Positions 1 through 6,302 of a stretch of DNA of 11,245 nucleotides are shown here, piece by piece. A model generated the notes under the pieces. It searched no databases, was not told the DNA's origin, and saw nothing but the letters and a program-made list of their open reading frames with translations. This stretch comes from Eubacteriales bacterium (GTDB lineage Bacteria; Bacillota; Clostridia; Christensenellales; CAG-138), in the NCBI GenBank assembly GCA_028701165.1, contig JAQVRG010000022.1:1-11245 (forward strand). The letters run 5' to 3'. Both the position numbers and the translations under genes were made by a program. Position 1 is the first letter of the stretch. Each line of letters starts with the position of its first letter.

Positions 1-1725
1 GCGGAGCAAGAGTGCGTCAACGAGGAGCTGCAAGCCGCCAACGAGGAGCTCCTCACCGCCAACGAGGAGCTGCAAAGCTCCAACGAGGAGCTGCAATCCG
101 TCAACGAGGAGCTCTACACCGTCAACAGCGAATATCAGGCGAAGCTGACCGAGCTCAACGATTTGAACGACGATATTGCAAACTTTCTCGAATCCACCAT
201 GACGGGCATCGTGTTTGTGGATAATAAGCTGCATATTCGCCGGTTCACCGACTATATGACCAGCGAATTCTCCGTAATGGATCACGATATCGGCCGTTCC
301 ATCGCGTTTATCTCCTATCACTTCCCGTCCATCAGCCTAAGCGACATCTGCACGACGGTTCTTAAAACGCTGATACCGGATGAACGCGAAATCGTGACCA
401 ATCGCGGCAAGGTGTTCTTCATGCGCGTTGCGCCCTACCGCTCGACGGAAAACAAGATCATGGGGTGCGTGATCAACCTCATGGACGTGACCTCGCAGAA
501 GCAGGAGCAAAGCACGCTGCAAAGCACAGAAAAGCAGCTTTCCATAGCAAAGCAGGCGAGCGACGCAAAAAGCGATTATCTTTCCCGCATCCTAGGTGAG
601 ATCCGCGCCTCCATAGACGGTCTTCACGGGCTTACCGAGACTGCCAAAGCGCTCTCGGACGACAAGATCGCGCTGTTTGCGGAGCTTGACAAAATCGCCG
701 ACGCCATGCACTATCTTTCGGTCATCGCTACGGACGTTTCCCAAGCGTCGCTTAACGATCGCATGGCGGCCGGAGAGACCATCGAAGCGTTCGCGCTGCG
801 TTCGGTTCTTAGCGCCGTTTCCGCCGCTATGGACTCGCTTGTAAGAGAAGGGGACGTATCCCTTTCCATTGCGCTTGACGACGGGTTTGCGCCCATGTAC
901 GTCGGCAACAGAAGCAAGCTCCAGCAAATATTGACGGTGTTTTTAGATAACGCCGTCAAATATACCCCGCCGGGCGGCTCGATCACCGTACAAGCCTATG
1001 AGGAGCCGTCCGTTAACGATAAGGCGCGTGTTTGCTTCGTCATCACGGACACAGGGATCGGCGTCAAGGAGGAAGACCTGCCGCGGCTCTTTAAGCCGTA
1101 CGCCAAGCCTGACAGCGACGACGCGGGCGCGCCCATCAGCTTAGGCTTGGGGCTTTCCATCGCCTATGGCTCCATCGCCTCCATGGGCGGCGACGTTACG
1201 GTAGAAAGCAAGGAAAACGAAGGCAGCACTTTTACGATCCGCCTGCTGCTGGATCGGTGCGCGAAGTCCGGGGGCGAAGCCTTAGAGGGAGACGCTGAAA
1301 TCGCCGCGCTCCTGCAGCCGCAGTATGACCTTGCGGGGTATCATGTGCTGATCGTGGAGGACAATTCGCTAAGCAGAACCGTGCTGGGCACGATATTAAG
1401 CGACGAGGGCGTCACCTTTACGGAAGCAAAAAACGGCGAGGAGGCGCTGCGGGCGTTTATGGAATCGCCGGAGCGCACCTTCGCCTGTATTCTCATGGAT
1501 ATTCGCATGCCGAAAATCGACGGCATCGAGGCTACGGAACGGATACGCGCCTGCGGAAAAGCGGACGCGAAAACCGTACCGATCATCGGCGTTTCCGCCT
1601 ACGGGCACGAGGAGGATATCAAGGCGGCAAGCGTTGCGGGCATGGACAGCTTTATCAAAAAGCCCATTGACCCGTACAGCCTGTTCATGGCGATGAGCAA
1701 GCTGATCAGACAGCCCGCGAAATAG
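1..1725 (+). CDS. Sensory hybrid histidine kinase-like protein, C-terminal part (CheB/CheR-PAS type), 5' partial
   Basis: The frame is open from base 1, so the gene begins outside the window; 574 residues are seen. Order (numbered from base 1): heptad coiled coil of NEEL units (about 1-55), PAS domain (about 60-160), HisKA-like helix (about 185-250), HATPase domain (about 300-415), receiver domain (about 450-572). The NEEL linker followed by a PAS ending in MDVT is the arrangement known from proteins that carry CheB methylesterase and CheR methyltransferase domains upstream; those domains are inferred, not seen. The ATP site looks intact: N-box Asn317 (DNAVKYT), DTGIG from Asp350, and GLGLS. 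The receiver has the acidic pair at 453-454, phospho-acceptor Asp500 (MDIRMP) and Lys554 before Pro. In the H-box, however, the usual SHEIRTP reads LGEIRAS, so the acceptor His is Gly199. Autophosphorylation at the normal site should therefore be impossible. It may act as a phosphate sink, a pseudokinase or a partner of another kinase. The stop lies 10 bp from the convergent GNAT gene. Confidence 0.9.
   Translation, partial: AEQECVNEELQAANEELLTANEELQSSNEELQSVNEELYTVNSEYQAKLTELNDLNDDIANFLESTMTGIVFVDNKLHIRRFTDYMTSEFSVMDHDIGRSIAFISYHFPSISLSDICTTVLKTLIPDEREIVTNRGKVFFMRVAPYRSTENKIMGCVINLMDVTSQKQEQSTLQSTEKQLSIAKQASDAKSDYLSRILGEIRASIDGLHGLTETAKALSDDKIALFAELDKIADAMHYLSVIATDVSQASLNDRMAAGETIEAFALRSVLSAVSAAMDSLVREGDVSLSIALDDGFAPMYVGNRSKLQQILTVFLDNAVKYTPPGGSITVQAYEEPSVNDKARVCFVITDTGIGVKEEDLPRLFKPYAKPDSDDAGAPISLGLGLSIAYGSIASMGGDVTVESKENEGSTFTIRLLLDRCAKSGGEALEGDAEIAALLQPQYDLAGYHVLIVEDNSLSRTVLGTILSDEGVTFTEAKNGEEALRAFMESPERTFACILMDIRMPKIDGIEATERIRACGKADAKTVPIIGVSAYGHEEDIKAASVAGMDSFIKKPIDPYSLFMAMSKLIRQPAK
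19..123 (+). repeat. Five 21-bp tandem repeats encoding NEEL heptads
   Basis: Five consecutive 21-bp units each begin aacgaggagct and encode NEEL(Q/L/Y)xx; a sixth, degenerate unit (124-144) encodes NSEYQAK. The period is seven codons, so it stays in frame and builds a continuous coiled-coil linker before the PAS domain. Conservation of the aacgaggagct half of each unit at DNA level means copy number could change by slippage or recombination without breaking the frame. The same linker type is known from CheB/CheR-PAS fusion proteins, so the repeat is a protein feature rather than a mobile or CRISPR repeat. Confidence 0.85.
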
Positions 1726-1735
1726 AAGTACAAAC

Positions 1736-2215
1736 TCACAACCGCATCGTGAAAAAACCGTTTGCTTCGTCCAAGGCAAAGCCGCAGGACAGCAGCGTAC
1801 GGCAGGACGCATCGTTTTGAAGCTCGGGCTGCACGATGATGCGCTTTGCGTCTTCGCACGCGCGGACTTTGGTAATCAACGCCTGTACGACCGCTTTGCC
1901 GTACCCTTTTTTCAGATACGCCGTATCGCCGATCAGATAGTCGATGCTGTACGCGCCGTCGATATCCGTATCGCCGTGCCAATCCTCGCCGCCAAGACGA
2001 TAATCATAGTACTGGCAAAATCCAATGGGCTTGCCCGCCGCTTCCACGATGAAGTGGCGCAAGAACGAGTACGCGCCGTTCCGGCTTTCAATCTCCTGCA
2101 GCCAATCCTCCGGGTCATGATACCACGCCGCCACATGCGGTAAATACAGCCATGTCTTTACCGTCGATACGTCCGCGTCCGTAAGCGGGCGCAGCGTTAT
2201 TTCCTTCATTTGCAT
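1736..2215 (-). CDS. GNAT-family N-acetyltransferase (aminoglycoside 6'-acetyltransferase-like fold)
   Basis: A 159-residue single-domain acetyltransferase. The start LRPLTDADVxxVKxW and the following WYHDPEDWL resemble the subgroup that includes aminoglycoside 6'-N-acetyltransferases. The acetyl-CoA pyrophosphate loop is LKKGYGK (residues 101-107), and QPELQNDASCRTLLSCGF (129-146) is the typical C-terminal GNAT segment that ends at a G-F. The start chosen has GGAG and GGGAG stretches just upstream; a second ATG two codons later is equally possible. It lies 12 bp after the cobC-type gene on the same strand and is probably the last cistron of the corrinoid operon, although nothing in the protein suggests a role in cobalamin metabolism. 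It ends 10 bp from the convergent kinase gene. The substrate is unknown; many relatives acetylate proteins or small amines, and antibiotic resistance should not be assumed. Confidence 0.85.
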   Translation of the reverse strand: MQMKEITLRPLTDADVSTVKTWLYLPHVAAWYHDPEDWLQEIESRNGAYSFLRHFIVEAAGKPIGFCQYYDYRLGGEDWHGDTDIDGAYSIDYLIGDTAYLKKGYGKAVVQALITKVRACEDAKRIIVQPELQNDASCRTLLSCGFALDEANGFFTMRL

Positions 2216-2227
2216 GATCTCCCTCTC

Positions 2228-2836
2228 CTATTGATACGGCGCGCCGCCGCAAAAGCGCACCGGATCGTACAGCGTCGTTTCCGCTTTCCACGCGTCTTCC
2301 TTTAGCGTCGTCCTCCAACCGCCGCAGTTGGGCGCGCTCCATTTGTAGAAAGGACGCTTTTCCTTCGCAAACGCCGCGAGTATCGCCATCAGCGTGCCGC
2401 CGTGCGCCACAACGACGAGTCGCGTCTCTTGTGCGGCGATCGCTTCTTCCGCGGCTTTACAGAACGCGGCGCAGATACGCGCCGAAAAATCCGCCATCGC
2501 CTCGCCGTTAGGACAAGGCGCCATGCAGCCGCCGCCCACCCACGCGCGGTACGCGTCGTCCGCTGTCATATCATCGGCGCTTCGCCCTTCAAAAGCGCCA
2601 AAATCCATTTCCCGAAGATCCGCGCACACAATCTGCGCCGCGTCCGGAAAAAGGATCGACGCCGTTTGCCGCGCGCGCAGCATGGGGCTTACGAACAGCC
2701 GTGAGGCGGCGGGCAGACCGCGCACGGCCTGCGCCTCCGCGATGCCTGCGGGGCTTAGCGGCTCGTCGGTACGGCCGATATAGCGTCCCTTTTCATTTCC
2801 CTCCGTTTTTCCATGACGTAAAAGCAGCACTTCCAT
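2228..2836 (-). CDS. cobC: Histidine phosphatase family protein, probable alpha-ribazole phosphatase
   Basis: A 202-residue protein of the phosphoglycerate-mutase-like (branch 1) histidine phosphatase family. The catalytic signature RHGKTEGN starts at Arg7, with His8 the expected phosphohistidine. Arg54 (SPMLRARQTA), Glu76 (LREMDFGAFEGR) and His145 (VVAHGGTL) fill the remaining active-site positions, and the DFGxFEGR block is typical of CobC/GpmB-type enzymes. In CobC the reaction removes the 5'-phosphate of alpha-ribazole phosphate or adenosylcobalamin phosphate. This role is assigned mainly from position: the gene follows the CobU-like gene by 5 bp at the end of a cobT-cobU-cobS run. The ATG at 2836 is chosen because the family signature begins immediately and AAAGG lies about 10 bp upstream. 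The frame stays open much further upstream, but that part is antisense-like and overlaps the CobU-like gene. A different small phosphate ester as substrate cannot be excluded. Confidence 0.88.
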   Translation of the reverse strand: MEVLLLRHGKTEGNEKGRYIGRTDEPLSPAGIAEAQAVRGLPAASRLFVSPMLRARQTASILFPDAAQIVCADLREMDFGAFEGRSADDMTADDAYRAWVGGGCMAPCPNGEAMADFSARICAAFCKAAEEAIAAQETRLVVVAHGGTLMAILAAFAKEKRPFYKWSAPNCGGWRTTLKEDAWKAETTLYDPVRFCGGAPYQ

Positions 2837-2841
2837 ACGGC

Positions 2842-3186
2842 TCAGCCTTTCAAAACGGTGGGCACGCCGCAAACAAGCCGCACAACGCGCTGTGCGCTTT
2901 GCGCGAGCAGGATCGAAAGCCTGCCCGTCTGTTCGCGTATCGCGCGCTCGCGCGGGGTGGCCGGGATCACGCCGCCGCCCACCTCGTCGCAGACGACGAC
3001 CTCCTTTTGCAGCAGCGCTTCCAGCAGTTCCATGCAGTTTTCCGGATCGCGCGCGGCCATAGCCTGCACATTGTACACCACCGGACGCGCGTCGATCACC
3101 GCGTCCGCCATGTCCTCGTCCGCATACCCCAGCGTTTTCAAATACGCCCGCTTCCCGGAGGAAGCGCCGCCCGTCACGAACAGCAT
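2842..3186 (-). CDS. Short CobU-like protein (adenosylcobinamide kinase-family NTPase, lacks guanylylation segment)
   Basis: Only 114 residues, against about 180 for CobU. It starts with a CobU-type P-loop, VTGGASSGK (residues 4-12), but the next residue is Arg, where Walker A motifs carry Ser or Thr. The middle of CobU, including the IxxHxxxR segment with the guanylylated histidine, is missing. The C-terminal half is well kept: VVVCDEVGGGVIP, then RAIREQTGRL and VCGVPTVLKG. It is thus a compact relative of the CobU fold rather than a frameshifted copy, because the frame is clean and the residues around the missing part form sensible sequence. As I recall it, short proteins with GKR in the P-loop occur in other Clostridia and are annotated as cobinamide kinase, without a function I know to be proven. 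The start overlaps the cobS end by 13 bp, and the cobC-type gene follows after 5 bp. It may be a kinase-only enzyme, a CobU partner or a nucleotide-binding regulator. Confidence 0.8.
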   Translation of the reverse strand: MLFVTGGASSGKRAYLKTLGYADEDMADAVIDARPVVYNVQAMAARDPENCMELLEALLQKEVVVCDEVGGGVIPATPRERAIREQTGRLSILLAQSAQRVVRLVCGVPTVLKG

Positions 3187-3947
3187 ACCAACCCCGCCTT
3201 TCCGAACAATACAAGACACGCAAGCATCGACAGCTCCGCCGTCTGCAAAAGATATCCCGCAAGATCGCCGCTCATGCCGCCAAAGCGCCGCCCGCTCATG
3301 CGGTAAACGATCGCACAGCACGCCGCCGCGGCAATCGCGGCCGCCGCGCCCGCAAGCGCGTCAAAACACAGCATAGCCGCCGCGCCTATGACAAACCACG
3401 CGATCAAGATCCCTAAAGAGGTCCGCTTGTCCGCCGACGCGGAAAAGTCGTGCAGCAGCCCTTTGTCCGCAACCGGGAAGCAAACGCCCGCAAAGCCGCT
3501 TACGGCGCGGCTGAGTATGGGAAGAAAACAGCAAAGAAAGCGCCGCTGCGGCGCAAGCTCCGTACACAGCGCAAAGTACAGCAGAAAATACGCGCATACG
3601 CCGATCACCGCAAACGCACCCGCGTGCGGGTCCTTGAGTATGGCGCGCGCACGCTGCGGCTCGGCGTGGCTTGCAAGCGCGTCCATGGTATCGCAAAAGC
3701 CGTCAAGATGCACGCCGCCCGTAACCGCCACGGGAAGCAGCGTCATGCCCGCCGCGCTTAGCGCCGTGCCGATAGAGAGCGCGCCGCAAACCCACAGCCA
3801 GCCCCAAAGCAAAAGCCCGATCGCGCAGCCGATTAGCGGAAAGGCCGCGAGCATATAGGTCATATTGTCGGGCTCCCAAGCCGTGCGGGGCACGGGCAGG
3901 CGTGAAAACATGCTAAACGCCATCAGGATGGATCGAAGGGCACGCAT
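3174..3947 (-). CDS. cobS: Adenosylcobinamide-GDP ribazoletransferase (cobalamin synthase)
   Basis: A 257-residue integral membrane protein, close to the family length. It joins adenosylcobinamide-GDP with alpha-ribazole (or its phosphate) to give adenosylcobalamin (phosphate). The start MRALRSILMAFSMFSRLPVP matches the typical CobS opening, in which the sequence FxTRLPVP follows the first helix. The catalytic, metal-binding block is HLDGFCDTMDAL with His80, Asp82, Asp86 and Asp89. GGMSGDLAGYLLQTAEL near the C-terminus corresponds to the conserved G-G-x-x-GD motif. Several hydrophobic segments cover about residues 33-75, 107-125, 140-155 and 180-215. The ATG at 3947 is preceded by AAGGAG with 7 bp spacing; a longer open frame upstream lacks family similarity. 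It overlaps the cobU end by 25 bp and the short CobU-like gene by 13 bp, suggesting coupled translation. Confidence 0.95.
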   Translation of the reverse strand: MRALRSILMAFSMFSRLPVPRTAWEPDNMTYMLAAFPLIGCAIGLLLWGWLWVCGALSIGTALSAAGMTLLPVAVTGGVHLDGFCDTMDALASHAEPQRARAILKDPHAGAFAVIGVCAYFLLYFALCTELAPQRRFLCCFLPILSRAVSGFAGVCFPVADKGLLHDFSASADKRTSLGILIAWFVIGAAAMLCFDALAGAAAAIAAAACCAIVYRMSGRRFGGMSGDLAGYLLQTAELSMLACLVLFGKAGLVCCS

Positions 3948-4468
3948 GGCAGTTCTCCTTTCAGCGTAACGGGTATACCGCACACGAGCTCGCAAACGCT
4001 GTCAAAGCGGGCGGCAAGGGCTTGGTTGAGCCTTCCCAGCACATCGATATACCGCTTTGTCGGCTCGTCGTAGGCACAGCCGGCACAGCCGATCTCGTTG
4101 GTGACGACGATCAGGTGCGCGCATTGCGCTTCCAAGGCGCGAACGCCCGCCATGATATCATCGTAGGGATCGCGCATGGCAAAGGTGTTTTCATCAAACA
4201 TCTCGTTGGCGGTGAGGTTGCACATGCACTCGAGCAGCGCCGTGCCGCGCGCCGGAAGCGAAAGGGACGCGATGTCCGTATCCCTTTCTATGGTGATAAA
4301 CCCCTTGTCCGCGCGCCCTGCGCGATGCCGCCGGATCTTCGCAAGACCCTCCTCGCCGTAGGGACGCATGGTGGCGATGTAATAGCGCGGCGCGCAAAGC
4401 CCGCGCGCAAGCGCTTCCGCATAGGTGCTCTTTCCGCTGGACGCGCCGCCGGTGATCAGTATCCTCAT
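3923..4468 (-). CDS. cobU: Adenosylcobinamide kinase / adenosylcobinamide-phosphate guanylyltransferase
   Basis: A 181-residue bifunctional enzyme that phosphorylates adenosylcobinamide and then transfers GMP to it, giving adenosylcobinamide-GDP for CobS. The P-loop is ITGGASSGKST (residues 5-15). YYIATMRPYGEE leads to IRRHRAGR, in which His48 corresponds to the guanylylated His46 of the Salmonella enzyme. ALLECMCNLTANEMF matches the LLECxTxxxxNxxF block, and LIVVTNEIG is the Walker B-like strand. The following segment, CAGCAYDEPTKRY, differs from the EVGxGIVPxxxxxRxF of proteobacterial CobU and resembles a subtype I recall from Clostridia (YDxxTKRYxxxLGxxN). The C-terminus ends LVCGIPVTLKG plus 11 residues. 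The start forms ATGA with the cobT stop (4-bp overlap), and GAGG lies about 10 bp upstream. Confidence 0.93.
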   Translation of the reverse strand: MRILITGGASSGKSTYAEALARGLCAPRYYIATMRPYGEEGLAKIRRHRAGRADKGFITIERDTDIASLSLPARGTALLECMCNLTANEMFDENTFAMRDPYDDIMAGVRALEAQCAHLIVVTNEIGCAGCAYDEPTKRYIDVLGRLNQALAARFDSVCELVCGIPVTLKGELPCVPFDPS

Positions 4469-5520
4469 AGGGGTTTTACCTCGTAGGGCGCAAGCCCGAT
4501 CTGTTCAAAGGACGGCATGCCCGCGTATACCGCGAGCGCCATATCAAGAAGCGGCAGCGCGCACACGGCGCCCGTCCCTTCGCCAAGGCGCATGCGCGCG
4601 CAGAGCAAGGGCGCTTTGTTGAGCGCAAAGAGCACGCTTTCGCTCGCCGGTTCCGCGGAAACGTGCGTGGCAAGCATAGCGTCAACGCATGCAGGGCAAA
4701 GCCGCACCGCCGTCAGCGCCGCGACGGCGCTGATCAAGCCGTCGATCAACACCGGCACGCGGCAGAGCGCGCCGCCGATAAATATGCCCGCCAAGCCCGC
4801 GATATCCAAGCCGCCAAGCTTACACAGCACATCCAGCGCGTCGTCCGCGTCCGGCGCGTTGAGCTTGATGGCGCGGCGTATCGCGTCCGTTTTCCGCGCA
4901 AGCCCGCCGTCGGATAACCCCGCGCCCCGTCCGGCGGCGCGTTCAACGGGAACGCCGCAGAGCACGGACGCCATGGCGCTTGCGGTGGTGGTGTTGCCTA
5001 TCCCCATTTCCCCCGTAGCGAGTATGGTATAGCCCTGCTTGCAAAGCGTTTCGACCAGCGCAACGCCGGCAGCGATCGCCCGCTGCGCTTCCGCCCGCGT
5101 CATGGCGGGACCTTTTGCGATATTGCGCGTACCCGCGGCGATCCTTCGATCCAGTACGCCCGAAACAGGGCTCTGCATGCCGATATCCACCGGGATCACA
5201 TCGGCGCGCGCGACCGCCGCCATACAGTTGACGGACGCTCTGCCTTGCGCCATGTTGCCCGCGACCAGCGCGGTCACCGCCTGCCCCGCCTGCGTCACGC
5301 CTTCCTCTACAACGCCGTTATCCGCGCACATCACAACGACCGCGCGCTTTTCTATCGTCACGTCGGGCGTGCCGCGAAGCGCGGCGATCTGCACGATCGC
5401 GTCCTCCAAAAGCCCCAGCCCGCCCACGGGCTTTGCAATGCCGTTCCAGCGGCGGAGGGCGGCCTCGGCAGCCGCCGTGTCCGGCTTGGGTATGCTGTTG
5501 TTCAGTTTTTCAAAATCCAC
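4465..5520 (-). CDS. cobT: Nicotinate-nucleotide--dimethylbenzimidazole phosphoribosyltransferase
   Basis: A 351-residue protein, the usual CobT length. It transfers ribose phosphate from nicotinate mononucleotide to a benzimidazole base, making alpha-ribazole 5'-phosphate, the precursor of the lower ligand. Visible family blocks: KPVGGLGLLEDAIVQIA near residue 30, VVMCADNGVVEEGVTQ (about 62-77), ATGEMGIGNTTTASAM (about 168-183), DALDVLCKLGGLDIAGLAG, and RLGEGTGA with Glu314 as the expected catalytic base (Glu317 in Salmonella CobT). The start codon is GTG at 5520, just 2 bp after the TAG of the ABC ATPase gene, with GGAG about 11 bp upstream. The stop overlaps the cobU start as ATGA. Whether the base used is dimethylbenzimidazole or another benzimidazole or purine cannot be told from the sequence. 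Confidence 0.96.
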   Translation of the reverse strand: MDFEKLNNSIPKPDTAAAEAALRRWNGIAKPVGGLGLLEDAIVQIAALRGTPDVTIEKRAVVVMCADNGVVEEGVTQAGQAVTALVAGNMAQGRASVNCMAAVARADVIPVDIGMQSPVSGVLDRRIAAGTRNIAKGPAMTRAEAQRAIAAGVALVETLCKQGYTILATGEMGIGNTTTASAMASVLCGVPVERAAGRGAGLSDGGLARKTDAIRRAIKLNAPDADDALDVLCKLGGLDIAGLAGIFIGGALCRVPVLIDGLISAVAALTAVRLCPACVDAMLATHVSAEPASESVLFALNKAPLLCARMRLGEGTGAVCALPLLDMALAVYAGMPSFEQIGLAPYEVKPL

Positions 5521-5522
5521 CG

Positions 5523-6302
5523 CTACGCTTTCTCCGTTTCATCCCATGGCCGTTGCAGCGCGTTCATCCATGCGTAAACGTCCATATCGTACGCGCGGTT
5601 CAAATTATCCTTCGTAAATACGGTCTCTACCGCGCCGTTTGCAAGCGTCCGCCCGTTTTTAAGCAGCAGCGCGTCCGTTCCGTACGAGCGCGCCAGCTTT
5701 AGATCGTGTACGACGGAGAGGATCGCGCGTCCCTCCTCGGCGTGCAGCCATTCTAAAAGCAGCGAAAAGAGCTGCTTTTGATAAAGCGGGTCCAAATGGT
5801 TCGTCGGCTCGTCCAGCAAAAGGACGCGCGGGTTTTGCGCAAGCAGCTGCGCCAAAAACGCCCGCTGCAACTCGCCGCCGGAAAGCGTAGGCACAGCTTG
5901 GCTCGATAAGGCTTCCATGCCCGTAAGCGCAAGCGCCTTTTGCACCATAGCCGTATCCTCGCCGCTTGGGCGCGAAAACGCACCCGGCGCGTAGGCGTAT
6001 CTTCCCAGACGCACGACCTCCGCTACCGAAAACGCATACTCCACATAATGGTTCTGCGCAAGCATCCCCACGCCTTTTGCAAACGCGCCGGGCTTCATCG
6101 TGCGCATATCCTGCCCGCGATAGCGAATAACGCCCGTATAGGCTATACCCCCCGCGATCGCGTTGAGGATCGTGGATTTGCCCGCGCCGTTTGGGCCTAT
6201 AAGCATAAGCCAGCGCCCCGCCTCAAGCGAAAAGCCGACGTCGTGCACGATCTCATGCTTACCGTAGCTTACGGCAAGATGTTCCACCTCCAACAGCCGC
6301 AT
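5523..6302 (-). CDS. btuD: ABC transporter ATP-binding protein, cobalamin/corrinoid (BtuD/FecE type)
   Basis: A 259-residue ATPase of the iron-chelate/B12 importer class, energising uptake through the adjacent permease at the cytoplasmic face. Motifs in order: Walker A GPNGAGKST (36-44), Q-loop at Gln83 (AQNHYVEYAFSV), the FecE/BtuD-typical VxLGRYAY (97-104), signature LSGGELQR (140-147), Walker B VLLLDEP (160-166) with Glu165, D-loop NHLD, and the H-loop histidine in SVVHDL. The start is the ATG at 6302, which shares one base with the permease stop (TGATG) and has AGGAGG 8 bp upstream. A TTG one codon earlier is also open but less likely. Family members also carry haem or siderophores; linkage to cobT, cobU and cobS favours corrinoid. 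Confidence 0.93.
   Translation of the reverse strand: MRLLEVEHLAVSYGKHEIVHDVGFSLEAGRWLMLIGPNGAGKSTILNAIAGGIAYTGVIRYRGQDMRTMKPGAFAKGVGMLAQNHYVEYAFSVAEVVRLGRYAYAPGAFSRPSGEDTAMVQKALALTGMEALSSQAVPTLSGGELQRAFLAQLLAQNPRVLLLDEPTNHLDPLYQKQLFSLLLEWLHAEEGRAILSVVHDLKLARSYGTDALLLKNGRTLANGAVETVFTKDNLNRAYDMDVYAWMNALQRPWDETEKA

Noticed and set aside
19..144. CRISPR-like repeats
   Set aside because: The repeats are contiguous with no spacers and encode heptads in frame.
163..165. ATG as start of the kinase gene
   Set aside because: The frame is open to base 1 and encodes the NEEL coiled coil that always precedes this PAS type, so the ATG is internal.
1736..2215. Aminoglycoside resistance gene
   Set aside because: Resemblance is at subfamily level only; operon context and lack of mobile elements give no support.
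2837..3262. N-terminal extension of the phosphatase gene
   Set aside because: The extra residues are Arg/Gly-rich, match no family and overlap the CobU-like gene; the RHG signature starts right after the ATG at 2836.
2701..3306. Long open frames on the + strand opposite the cob genes (also 5039-5617, 5940-6731, 7773-8486)
   Set aside because: They are Arg/Ala-rich antisense frames caused by high GC, match no family and lie opposite well-recognised genes.
3948..3995. N-terminal extension of cobS
   Set aside because: An AAGGAG site sits 7 bp before the ATG at 3947, and the family sequence starts there.
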